In this document: piece after piece, positions 10,823 to 21,337 of the stretch
Numbering within the stretch: the stretch's first letter is position 1
Layout: each line of letters opens with the position of its first letter
Source: Gossypium raimondii
Lineage: Eukaryota > Streptophyta > Magnoliopsida > Malvales > Malvaceae
Assembly: GCF_025698545.1 (NCBI RefSeq)
Contig: NC_068576.1
Coordinates: forward strand, 54,658,094-54,722,093
Length of the DNA: 64,000 nucleotides
Direction: 5' to 3'
The notes under the pieces: model-generated
Told to the model about the DNA's origin: nothing
Database searches by the model: none
What the model saw: only the letters and a program-made list of their open reading frames with translations
Made by a program: the position numbers and the translations under genes

Positions 10823-13114
10823 TATAACACCCCAATCCACGTAGGTCAACTGAAGTGTTACACATATAGAAAATAGGCATATGCATAATTTGATTTTCAG
10901 TTCAACTTAAATACATATTAACTTAACTAGGTGACCTCAGAAAACTTCTACAAAACACAAGTTTATTTAAAAATATACACCATAGAATAAAAGTAAATGG
11001 ATTTAAATATTTTGGATGAAATACTCTCATTTGAATAAAATACTAATGGTAACGATTACTTATAAAACATTCTGATGTATACAAGTAGAAATAATTTCGT
11101 AAATGAGAACTTAACAAACTTTAACAAATCCTTCAAGGGGTCACTTTCTTATAAAGATGTAATTGAATGAGAAAGCTATTTATTATAGATTAATTTTAAG
11201 AATAGAGTTACATGTCGCCCCCAAAACATATGCATGTTACAAAAAAAAAAAACAAATGAAGCCCACTGTAGAGAATGCTTCTTTTGGCTTAGTCCCTTCA
11301 AGAAGCCCATAACAAAGATCACCTGGAAGGAAGGAAAGAAAAGGGGTAAGTTTAAAATAACTTAGTAAGTTCCACAAAGGAAAATTCAACACTTAAATAA
11401 GAACAGATCCACACTACAAGTTCATAACAAAGACTAATATATTAGACTCTATACGCCGAGACATATAGGCGTACACTCTTATCTCATTGGCGAACACTTA
11501 ACCTTGGCATATAACCTTCCGAGCATACTCACATATATAGAGCATACCATCTTTCATGCAATTGGGCATACACTTATATCCTTTCCTCTACATAGCACTA
11601 AAACTTAAACAGAATTGATGCTTCTGCGTTAACATAATCTTTTTTCATAAGTACCTTTGTATCACAGCCTCTCTTTAGGTGAACTCATACTTACTTTCAA
11701 AACTTATTAGGGCGGGTTTAATATATCCCTCATCATTTCTTAACGAATACATTATGATCTCGATACGTCAACAGGAACCAAACATACTTCCTTAATTATT
11801 AATCATTCTTTTCATCTCAACTGATATATGCATCACACAAACATACACAATATCGTATTAGTTTATTCCTTTCAATACAAAGTATATCTTATAACACATA
11901 CAGAGACAAATTGTCTTACTATTTCATAACCTTCCTTAGGTTGAACCTCGAATTTTACATATCAGAACAGATCTTTTGTATCATATCATTTCGAGCACCT
12001 ATGTATTCTTGTGAGTTCAGGGCTATTTGCTATGGTTAACAACTAACATGTCCTATAGTAGGCAGCACCCATAACGTTAGGCTAGTTAGCAACTAGTATG
12101 CCCTACCAAAACTTAACACCCACACCAACTTGTTAGTAACTAACATACCCCACCAATGGTCGCCAGACTATTTAACAACTAATATGTCCTACTAGTGGCC
12201 TATCATATATCCCTATCTGGTTAGCAATTAACATGCCGCACCAGTGGTCACACATTTCTGCCATTCTAGTTTGCAATTAACATGCCCTACCAGTGGCTCA
12301 TCTTATCCGGATATTGGGTTCATATCCCTAACGAAGTCATTTCTATATCATGCCACGATTATGCATATATAACACAGACAATTACATAAAATAGAACACA
12401 ACACAGAAAAGAATCACATGGTCTGGATTCTCATAGATGATTTTAAGAAAATTGTTATTCTATCACTACTACCGCATGCACACCTCTTTCTTTCTTTTTG
12501 ATAACTTGTTACTTTTTTTCCAACGAACTCCTCTTAACAGGATTTCAAAGTATAACATAGCAAAAGAAAGAGAAGGAAAAACCCCACTACAAAGGTTTTC
12601 ACTGATATTTATATCTCACAGCTTCCTCACTTAGGGATAATATGTGGCTAACATGCAAGGCTAACTCAATTCTATCCTAACCAACATAATCATTATAGGT
12701 CATTATACATAGAAAATAATCATAACACTTTGGTATTTCTAATTGGATCCCAGTTAAAGCACAACTAGAACTAAATAGAAATCACATGTGCACAAACAAA
12801 CAATATTTACATCCACAATCCCACAATCCTTTACTGGCTTACATAAATAGAAAGTCTTAACACACAAACTTTTCAAAAGAAACACTGATTGGAGGTTCTT
12901 TAAAGCAATCACGCCAAAACAACTTAGACTTCACCCAAAATACAAATCTTAACAGGCTTACCTATAAATTATACAGTCTGCCACTCACGGCGTACAACCA
13001 TACAATTACCACTCTGACGAATACAACATAAATCAGTCTTACCTTGACTTAAATCTTAGCTAACTTTTAGCACATACAAACCATCAACAAGACTACGTCG
13101 GACGGGGTATTACA
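10823..13114 (-). mobile_element. Solo Ty3/gypsy-type LTR, 2292 bp, inserted in the LINE
   Basis: On the minus strand it starts TGTAATACCCC (13114 downward) and ends GGGGTGTTATA (10823; the usual final CA has mutated to TA). It is flanked by the perfect 5-bp target-site duplication TTCCC (10818-10822 and 13115-13119). LINE coding similarity runs directly from one side to the other, so the element is a clean insertion. No internal region remains, so it is a solo LTR left by recombination. The ends and the more than 2-kb length suggest a gypsy (possibly chromovirus) element; the clade is inference. Confidence 0.88.
12025..12305. repeat. Degenerate tandem array of about 48 bp units with small palindromes
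   Basis: Six units inside the solo LTR each hold a core like GTTAG-CAA-CTAAC (starts near 12035, 12085, 12132, 12171, 12220, 12269), followed by a phrase like CATGCCCTACCAGTGG. Most spacings are 47-50 bp. The core is an inverted repeat of about 5+5 bases. Confidence 0.7.
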
Positions 13115-13119
13115 TTCCC

Positions 13120-14520
13120 TCTTTATTGGACGAAATAAGAAACAAATATTCTCTTTTCTGAAAGAGAAATTGGGCAAATGAATTTGTAATTAAAGGAATA
13201 AGTTGTTGAAAGAAGGTAAAGAAATAGTATTGAAAACTATTGCTCAGGATCTTCCTATTTATTGCATAAGTGTCTTTCTTTTCCTTTTCAACATTTGTGA
13301 TGCCTTACAGAAAATGATGAATTTCTTTTGATGGGGTCAGACATAGATGGTAATAAGAAAACACACTAAGCATCAAGGGAAAATTTGTGCAAGCCATAGA
13401 AGATGTGTTGTATGAGTTTCCAAAATTTAAGATGCTTTAATCTTGTTATGCTTGGCAAATAGCGTTGATGGATTATAAACAATCCCAATCCTCTTCTGAG
13501 TCAAATATTTAAAGCTAAATAGTTCCCGAATTGTAGGTTTCTTGAATCTAGTGAAGGATTGATTGTTGAAGACTTAGACCATGTTTTAATGATGTATATC
13601 AAAGCTTAATTTGTATTGCATGTTGTTGGGTTAAGGCCAATGCAAGATTCAACCCTGGAGTTTCTTTGCTACTACCTTAATATGCAAGACGCTAATGAGA
13701 TGAGTTGGTATTTAAGTGTAGCATGGAGCATATGGACACATAGGAACCAATTTATTTGGAATAAAAAAAGATGACAATGTAGTTTAAATTGTTCAATTTG
13801 AATATTCTTACACGAGGCTTGGTAGGGAGCTCACACGACGATGACTCGTGTTCAACCTACCAGGTTAAGTTGTTCTACTTCTAAGTAGTGTTGGTGCAAA
13901 TCGCTAGGTAATGGGTTCAAATGTAACACCGATATGGTTATTTTTATAAGAATGTTGTCACGAGCTAATCGGCTATCATTCATAATGAGAATGGTGATTT
14001 TGACAAAGGTCGCACAGGTTTTATCCAAGCAACTATGACTCTAGAAGTTGTAGATGATTGTGTTTTGAGAGGCATTGCTTTAGTTGAAGTCGTTGCAAAT
14101 TGAGAGAGTGATCATTGAGACGAATTGTTTGATTGTAGCGCAAGACTTAACGAGTAAAAGCAAGGTTATCTCTATGGTGGGTTTGATTATTGAAGACTGT
14201 CTTATGTTGAAAGCTTTTTTTTTTTCAGTCTATGTCCTTTAGTTGGATGAGTAGAAACATTGATAAGATCGCTCATGCTCATGCACTTGCAAGGGTAGCT
14301 TTATGTCATGCAAATCCTTATGTTTAGAATTCTTCTCTTAGTTGCATGTCTTCCATTCTTATTTAAGATGTTCCTACTTTTTTATCTAATGAGGAATCGA
14401 GTGTATAGTATAAGCCATTAGCTTAAGAAATTAATTTTCCAATCCTTATTTTGGGTAGCTTTGTTTGTTTCCTTCCGATTTGGTAATAATCTATTTTCTT
14501 CTTTCCCTCGAAAAAAATAA
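13120..14520 (+). pseudogene. LINE relic, 3' portion with RNase H and A-rich tail
   Basis: The LINE resumes with SLLDEIRNKYSLF, then degraded C-terminal reverse-transcriptase sequence. It ends in an RNase H-like domain: RTGFIQATMTLEVVDDCVLRGIALVEVVA, a diverged middle, and NIDKIAHAHALARVAL, where the conserved HxLAR-type end is readable. The element closes at an A-rich run near 14510. RNase H is typical of one group of plant L1 elements. All frames are broken. Confidence 0.8.
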
Positions 14521-15219
14521 AGGCCAGGGAGAGTTATTTGAATAAATTAACAAAGTTGAAGAGCTAATTTAATAGATTAACATTTGTACCAAATATTAAA
14601 ACAAGGTAGTTAATTGGGAGTTGAGTTGGGGTTAAAGGTGACACGATAAGCAGAATAAATAACAAAATATGGATGGGAATGGTCCTAAATCTAAAAATAG
14701 TTAAGAATCATGGGAAATAGAAAAAAGACAAATAAAAGATGATCACGAAATCGCCCCGTAATAACTGGTGTGAATTAAGTTAAAATCATGAGTGGAGGGG
14801 TTAAGACGCCAACAGAAAGCACCGCAACTCCACATCAAATAGAGTAAACCATCCATGCGATAAAGAACAAAAAAGAAGAAGAAAATTCAGACCGGTCATC
14901 ATCCTTATTTGGAGAGAATCTGGAACAGGAGATTTCCACGTGATAATGATGTCAAGATTTGACTGACAATAGGACCATGAGGTTGATGGTCCTTTATTTC
15001 CCCGGAAAATTATACTTTGTTTTCTCCAAAGCACTTCACTTAATAATTATTGTTTTCCTCTTTTTTCTCAGCTGCTCCATGGGGTTTATAGCCACCTAGT
15101 GACGACTTTGATCATCACTCTTTTTCCTCTTTATTTATTCTTCTTGCTGCTGAGTCCGCTTTGGTTACTTTTTCTTTTTTCTCTTTGAAAAACAGTAGTA
15201 CACACTATCATATTCAATA
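14521..15219. other. Upstream region of the bHLH gene
   Basis: No gene was recognised. The last 100 bases before the start codon are rich in C and T (leader-like), and one perfect G-box lies at 14937-14942. No clear TATA box was identified. Confidence 0.5.
14937..14942. promoter_or_regulatory. G-box CACGTG upstream of the bHLH gene
   Basis: A perfect CACGTG palindrome lies 278 bp upstream of the bHLH start codon. G-boxes are the preferred sites of MYC-type bHLH proteins, so feedback control by the gene's own family is possible. That role is inferred from position only. Confidence 0.55.
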
Positions 15220-16647
15220 ATGTCTTCCTCTTCTTCGTCTTCTCTTATTACCTTAGGTCAAGATGCCTCACCTACTTTGCAACAACGCCTCCATTTCATC
15301 GTCCAAAGTAGGCCTGAATGGTGGGTATACTCCATTTTCTGGCAAGCTTCAAGGGATGTTGATGGTCGCGTTGTTTTGTCATGGGGCGATGGCTATTTTC
15401 GAGGGACCCGAGATGGTACGGGAAAATCCATCAATAGGCTGAGCCCTTCCAAATTGGGGTCCAGTTTCGAGAGGAAAAGGTCGGGAAAAGATCAGGTGCA
15501 AGCTTATTTTAATGAAGTGATGGACGTGGACCGAATGGTAGATGGCGATGTGACTGATTATGAGTGGTACTATACCGTATCCATGACCCGATCATTCGCT
15601 GTGGGTGACGGGATTCTTGGGAAGGCTTTCGGATCAGGCTCCCATATTTGGTTGGGTGGAGACCATGAACTCCAATTGTACCAATGTGAGCGTGTTAGAG
15701 AAGCTCGAATGCGAGGGATTCAAACATTAGTTTGTCTTCCTACATCCTTCGGGGTTGTCGAATTGGGATCTTCTGATATCATCATGGAAGACTGGGGCAC
15801 CCTTCAACTCACTAAATCGATATTCAGTTCTGGGATCAACAACAGCCTGGGTTCAAATCAACCTGCCCATGATTCCCAACCCCAAATCTCAACCCCAAGT
15901 ATTCCTTTTGTTGATTTTGGAATGGTTTCAGGTGATCAAAAGGAGCGGATTCTTGAAGAGAAACAACAAGTCGAGCCCAAGAAAGAAACCACAGGTTTAG
16001 GCCGTTCGTCATCGGAATCTGATGGGGATTTCGCCTCTGCAGACACCGAGTTCAATGCCGGCGGCCGGTCGAAAAAGAGAGGTAGAAAACCAGGGAATGG
16101 GAAAGAGTCCCCTATAAACCACGTTGAAGCAGAAAGGCAACGACGTGAGAGACTGAACCATCGTTTCTACGCACTTCGTTCCGTGGTTCCAAACGTATCC
16201 AAGATGGACAAAGCCTCATTACTTTCGGATGCAGTAGCCTACATCAAGGAACTAAGATCAAAAATCGATAAACTAGAGGCTCAACTCCTAGTACAATCTG
16301 AAAAATCCAAGTTGAACCCCATAAATGTTTTCGAAAACCAAACTACCAAATCCGCATTCGACAATACCATGAAACAATCCTCTACTTATTGGCCAAAGAC
16401 AGTGGAAGTTGATGTGAAGATAGTAGGATCCGAAGCCATGATTCGGGTTCGAAGTCCAGATATCGATCATCCAGCTGCACGATTGATGGATGCACTTCGA
16501 GACCTAGAGCTACCAGTTCACCATGCCAGTGTATCAAACGTCAATGATCTTATGCTACAAGATGTTGTTGTCAGAGTCCCTACTGGAATATTCATAACCG
16601 ACGAGATGCTTAGTACTGCAATCCTTCAGAGATGCACGTTGAATTAG
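15220..16647 (+). CDS. bHLH14: bHLH14/MYC-like transcription factor
   Basis: An intact, intronless gene encodes 475 residues. Residues about 18-202 form the bHLH-MYC N-terminal domain ([56 protein letters not shown]), the part that contacts JAZ repressors and Mediator in this family. KKRGRK at 285-290 is a probable nuclear signal. The bHLH covers about 299-348 with H301, E305 and R309, the residues that read the CACGTG-type E-box. Residues about 394-475 form an ACT-like tail. Shorter than MYC2 (over 600 residues), it fits the bHLH14 branch, whose Arabidopsis members dampen jasmonate responses. The absence of introns is normal in this clade. Exact orthology is not proven. The start is the first ATG after a C/T-rich leader and is followed by a Ser run. 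Confidence 0.93.
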   Translation: MSSSSSSSLITLGQDASPTLQQRLHFIVQSRPEWWVYSIFWQASRDVDGRVVLSWGDGYFRGTRDGTGKSINRLSPSKLGSSFERKRSGKDQVQAYFNEVMDVDRMVDGDVTDYEWYYTVSMTRSFAVGDGILGKAFGSGSHIWLGGDHELQLYQCERVREARMRGIQTLVCLPTSFGVVELGSSDIIMEDWGTLQLTKSIFSSGINNSLGSNQPAHDSQPQISTPSIPFVDFGMVSGDQKERILEEKQQVEPKKETTGLGRSSSESDGDFASADTEFNAGGRSKKRGRKPGNGKESPINHVEAERQRRERLNHRFYALRSVVPNVSKMDKASLLSDAVAYIKELRSKIDKLEAQLLVQSEKSKLNPINVFENQTTKSAFDNTMKQSSTYWPKTVEVDVKIVGSEAMIRVRSPDIDHPAARLMDALRDLELPVHHASVSNVNDLMLQDVVVRVPTGIFITDEMLSTAILQRCTLN

Positions 16648-17398
16648 GTAGCTAGCTAGGTAGCCCTGCAGTGAGATGCACTTTTTCTTTTTTTGCCTTC
16701 TTTTGTTTTTTTGTTTGATCAATGTTTCTTTCTTGTTTTATTCGTGCATTAGTTATTTAACATTTCCTATATATGTTCTACGTGTAGATAGGTTTCTATT
16801 ACGACCTGCTTTTATCAGATTTCATCATTTCATTGGCTTTAAACAGCTTTGCTATATGCATGTTTCCTCACAAACACTAACATTGGGGCTTGAACAATGT
16901 GGAAACTGGCTACAATATAGAAATAATTACTAAACTTAGGAGCTAACTTGAATTTTAATTGTCGAAGTTAAGTTCCAAATAAAAATTTAACCACATAAGA
17001 TAACATCAATTACACAGCCTGAAATCCAGGCCGCCATTAGACTGTGCTTGATGATGATCACTTAAATTAGTCTTATAAGTTCATATATGGTAAAAGCTTT
17101 ATCCCTCAAACAATAAACCTTTTTAATAGGGAATTATAGGTTCTTTTGGAGATCGGCAGATTTAGGGTTTGAGATATATAGCATACAAGAAATAATCTCC
17201 CATTGAGTTAGTTTTGGGCTAAAACTATCAAGAAATTGCATGCTGAAGTTATTTGAGGGGATATTTCATGTGGGAATTACATAAAAATAACCAAATATCA
17301 TTGAGGAACACAACTACGAAAGAAGAAGATAAACGATCTAGCTATTCTTTTTAGAGGAAATGAACAAAAAATAAAATCAAATAAACTAAAGTCAACTC
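16648..17398. other. 3' flank of the bHLH gene
   Basis: T-rich sequence just after the stop is probably the 3' UTR. No other gene was recognised before the LTR nest that starts at 17399. Confidence 0.5.
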
Positions 17399-17557
17399 TG
17401 TAATAGCCCGTTTTCAGTGAAATCGGAATAGTGATTTTGGGACCATAAATTCGAGTCTGGAAGAAAAATTATTTTGATATTATTTCATGGTTTGCATTAA
17501 AATTTAGATATCGTATGAAAATTTCATAAAGAAATTTTACCGGTTATATGTCTAATT

Positions 17558-17671
17558 GAATTCTAGTAGCTAAAGTTGAATTCTAGTAGCTAAAGGGATC
17601 AAGAAGCTATGGAATTCAATATTAGAATTCTAGTAGCTAAAGGGATCAAGAAGCTATGGAATTCAATATTT
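17558..17671 (+). repeat. 47-bp tandem duplication inside LTR-1
   Basis: Two nearly identical 47-bp units (17578-17624 and 17625-17671) start GAATTCTAGTAGC and end GGAATTCAATAT. A 20-bp partial unit at 17558 precedes them. The near identity indicates a recent duplication compared with the rest of the element. Confidence 0.88.
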
Positions 17672-18602
17672 GAGGTCCTTATATGGCAAATAGACCATTA
17701 AGAGGAGTCAGTAGATAAGTATGATGATTCATTAATGGAAAACTAAATAAAAAAGGACAAAATTGGAAAGATGAAATAATAAAAGATGATAAACTAATTA
17801 AATATAAAAATATCATCATTTTATATCATCTTCCCCAAATAAACTTAATTGGCTCAATCAGGTGAGTATTCAAGTCTCGTTTTTAGTAATTTTCATGTTT
17901 CTAAGATCGTAATAGCTTAATCTAACTATCTCGGGGATTAATTTGTAAACTTATCAAAGTACTAGGGTTTTACCATGGACGAGTATGTATGAATTATGAA
18001 GTTTTAAGGTAGAAAATGAAAGGTTTTTGATAGATAAACAACTTTTGTAAAGAGAATTTTGATGAAATTGTGATTTAGGGACTAAATTGAAAAGATGTAA
18101 AATTCATGGAAAAATTCTAAATTTTATGAAATACATGAGCTGCTATTGTTACATGTAAAAATCAGTTAGGCTTGGAATAAGGATTAAATTGCATGAATTT
18201 CATTTTCCGAGCCTAGGGATGAAATCGTAATTAAATAAAAGTATAGGGGCAAAATGATAATTTTGTCAAAGATGTGAATTGAATTGAATTGAATATAAAT
18301 TGATGTTAAATTCATTCATATAGATCCGGATAGACCAAATACGGAGTTAGAACGAGGAAAAGAGAAGGTATCAGATAAGTAGATTACAAATACACGAACA
18401 ATTGTGAAGAGAAGTTTGTTTAAATAAATTGTATATTTTATATGTTTGAATTGAATGTTGTGTATGTGAATTGTGCAATTTTCATATATGAAAATCAATC
18501 ACATATCCGACAAGTAGTAAGTCTTGTTTGAATAAATGAAATTCGATGGATACAGGGTTCTCGAATTGGTTGTGGTCTTGCATATGTTGCGAACACACTA
18601 CA

Positions 18603-18935
18603 GCTCAAAAGAGCGTCCCGTTATTAGCTCTCATGAGCATCCCAATATTTGGCTCTCACGAGCTTTCCGTTATATAGTTCTTGTAAGCTTCTCAATAATA
18701 GCTCTTCAGAGCATCCCGATTGGTTGTGATCCTGCATGTGTTGCGGACACAACACAAATCTTATGAGCTTCCCGATATACAGCTCTCCAGAGCTTCCCGA
18801 TTAAAGGTTCTTTCTTGAGCTTCCTCATTAATGGCTCTCCAGAGCTTCCCGATATTGGCTCGCTTGAACTTCCCGATTATGGCTCTTATAAGTTTCCCAC
18901 TATATGGCTTGAAAGAGCTTCCCGTTTACATGTTT
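18603..18935 (+). repeat. Palindrome array of about 24-25 bp units in LTR-1
   Basis: About a dozen degenerate units carry a GCTC-NNNN-GAGC core followed by TTCCCGATAT-like spacer, for example cores at 18603, 18627, 18652 and 18701. The 4-base loop varies while the stem is mostly kept. The units are interrupted near 18721-18757 by a non-repeat phrase. Confidence 0.8.
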
Positions 18936-19606
18936 TCATGAGCATTCATGTATATGAATTGACAGATTACGGTTTTGTACACCTAGAGTGTACTACCTGT
19001 GTATCCATCGATATTTTCAATGAATCAAACGGAAATGTCCTGACATGAGAAAATATATGAGTTCAAAATGAATTAGTATCCGTATATACATGAAGTAAAT
19101 GAAAATGATATATGAATACAAGAAGTGAAAATTTATGAACATGGAAACTTGGTATTGTTGAGCTCACACATGTTCCTTGACATTTATATGAATACATGTC
19201 TAACATGGTTGATGAGGATATGTGCTAGGGCTTTTGGCCATCTTGCTTGAGTATGCTTTATATGCTTACCTTAATTATGATTAAATGGTAAGTTAAATTT
19301 CATGTTATATGAACTTACAAAGCATTAAATGTTTACTCTGTTTTATAGTATTCGGAAGCTCGTAAAGGTTGGAAGTTGGTCGAAGCTACATCACACTATC
19401 CTTCGGCTAATTTCGGTATATGTAACGAACTAAATTTTGGTATAATGGCATGTATAGGTTGAATTGGGCCATTGATGGCAAATATGTGTTTTGGTTATAA
19501 CTAGCCATTGGAATGGCTTGTGATAGATATGTTTTGATGTGTAAATATATGAGGCTATAACATGTTTTGTTTGGTGTGAGTTTAAATGGTTGGTAGATAG
19601 AAATCA

Positions 19607-21337
19607 TGTAATGACCCGATAGTCACGGATGTCGAAAAGTACATTTTTGAGACTTCGTTACCGTAAATCAGACTCGTAAATATGAAGCTAGTTGTGTGGT
19701 TAATTAGGGTTTTGTTAGGTGAATTTGCATGAATTAAGAGAAGTTAGGTATAAGGACTAAATTGCATAAAGGGTGAAAGTTGAATTATAGATTAAAGAAA
19801 AATTAAAGGGACTAAATAAGTAATTATGCCATTGCTTATAAATGAGGCGGCATAAGATAGATATTTATAAAACTTAAAGTTAAAATATATATTATAATAT
19901 TATAATATTATATCTTAATTATTAAGTGTATATATATTATATTATATATTATAATAAGTAAATATAATAAATAAATGAAATATAAAATAAATGAAAGAAA
20001 AGAATAGAAAAAAAGAACAAAGTATAAGGAAACAGAGAAGAAAAGAGAGAAAGAAAAGGAGAAAAATGAAGGTTTTCAATGGTTCATAGCTTAATTGGTA
20101 AGTCAATTTAGTCCATTTTCTTGTAATTTTATCTTTTAGAATCCTAGTATTAAATACTACTTAACCTATGTTGAAATTTTAGAAAATATTGAATTTTTAG
20201 ATGTTATTCATTTTGAATAATTTAAGTATTTGGGATTAAATTGATAGAATTTTAAGTTAGAAATGAAAAGGATTGAATTATAAAATAAATTATAATTTTT
20301 GAGTATTAGGGACTAAATTGTAAAAATTCAAAATTTAGGTATTTGAGTGAAATTAGAGAGTTAAATTTAGTCTAAAGTGGAAATTGAATGAAAATATAGA
20401 ATTAATTTTAAAGAAATAAAGTTAGTCTCGGTTTAGGGACTAAATTGGTATTTAGACAAAAGTTGAATAAAATTGAAATATTCAATGTGAAATTGTATTG
20501 TATTGATGAATTTTAATTGTACCGTAGCTAATGTTGTACCGAAACTTGAACTAAGAAAGGAAAAGATAAAGTCGAAGAAGAGTAGCTTAGAAATTCTGGT
20601 TTGTATTTCTATAATCCGAATTGAATTATTAATTGTTGTATTTTGATTTAAATGTTTATGGCAAGTAAATAAGGTAAGTGTTAGAATCTTTTATATTGAA
20701 TTGAATGTATGTGAAATTGTGATTTATGCGATAATTGAGTATTGAATAATTGTGGCTTTAGAAAAGTGAATTGAAACCCTATTAATTGTATAGGGTTGAG
20801 TCGGATATAGATGGCATGCTATAGGATTGGAAGAGTTCAAGGATACTCCGACTTTGAGTCGATGAGACACTGGGTGTCAGATTATTACTTCAGATAAATT
20901 CAATGAGGTACTGGGTACCAATTTACTTCAGCATGGCCGATGAGACATTGGGTGTCAACTTATTGCTTCGAATTATCCGATGAGGCACTGGGTGCCAAAC
21001 TGGTTTGTTTTGGTTGGATCTGTGTATCCGTTCGAGTCCATGTCAGGTTAATAAGGGTTATTGAATAAAATAGTGTTATGATTGATATTGAGTGGTGATT
21101 TGAAATATGGTTAGAGACACATGATTTTTGTATTTACGAATTGAATATGCATGAACAATATTGTTGTTTAAATGTTTTGTGTTCATATTGTGAAAAGCTA
21201 TATGGGATAGCAAATGATAAAAATTGAATGTGTTATAAATACCTTATTTATGAATTGAATAATTGTATGACTATAGTTATTGTATGTTATATTATTTTAC
21301 TTTTAAGCATTGAATTATAGAAATACCATTGAGTTTA
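19607..21337 (+). mobile_element. LTR-2, Ty3/gypsy-type solo LTR, 5' portion
   Basis: It starts TGTAATGACCCGATAGTC and is flanked by the 5-bp duplication AATCA (19602-19606 and 24243-24247), so it is a clean insertion into LTR-1. Inside are a TA-rich run (about 19880-19970), a purine-rich run, a donor-like TTG|GTAAGT (GT at 20098) and a palindrome array (20865-20996). It is interrupted by LTR-3 and resumes at 23420. Its sequence is closest to LTR-5 at 44932. Confidence 0.9.
20865..20996 (+). repeat. Four-unit palindrome array with covarying stems in LTR-2
   Basis: Units about 37-42 bp apart hold the cores GACAC-TGG-GTGTC (20865), GGTAC-TGG-GTACC (20907), GACAT-TGG-GTGTC (20944) and GGCAC-TGG-GTGCC (20984). 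The TGG loop is constant while stem positions 2 and 3 change with their partners. Confidence 0.85.

Larger units (their letters stand above)
17399..19606 (+). mobile_element. LTR-1, Ty3/gypsy-type, 5' portion
   Basis: It starts TGTAATAGCCCG, a 5' end shared by many plant gypsy LTRs. It holds a 47-bp tandem duplication near 17578, a splice-donor-like CAG|GTGAGT at 17859, and a palindrome array at 18603-18935. It is interrupted after 19606 by LTR-2, whose AATCA target duplication (19602-19606, 24243-24247) brackets the insertion, and resumes at 24248. Confidence 0.78.

Noticed and set aside
13840..13935. Possible tRNA-like sequence (a GGTTCAAAT phrase near 13915)
   Set aside because: No acceptor stem, D-loop or anticodon arm could be matched around the phrase; it lies in the LINE relic.
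15755..16000. Overlapping frames inside the bHLH gene
   Set aside because: They are shadows of the 475-residue coding frame, which has complete domain structure.
18536..19048. Open frames across the LTR-1 palindrome array
   Set aside because: They are a by-product of a 24-bp repeat inside an LTR; the peptides match no family.
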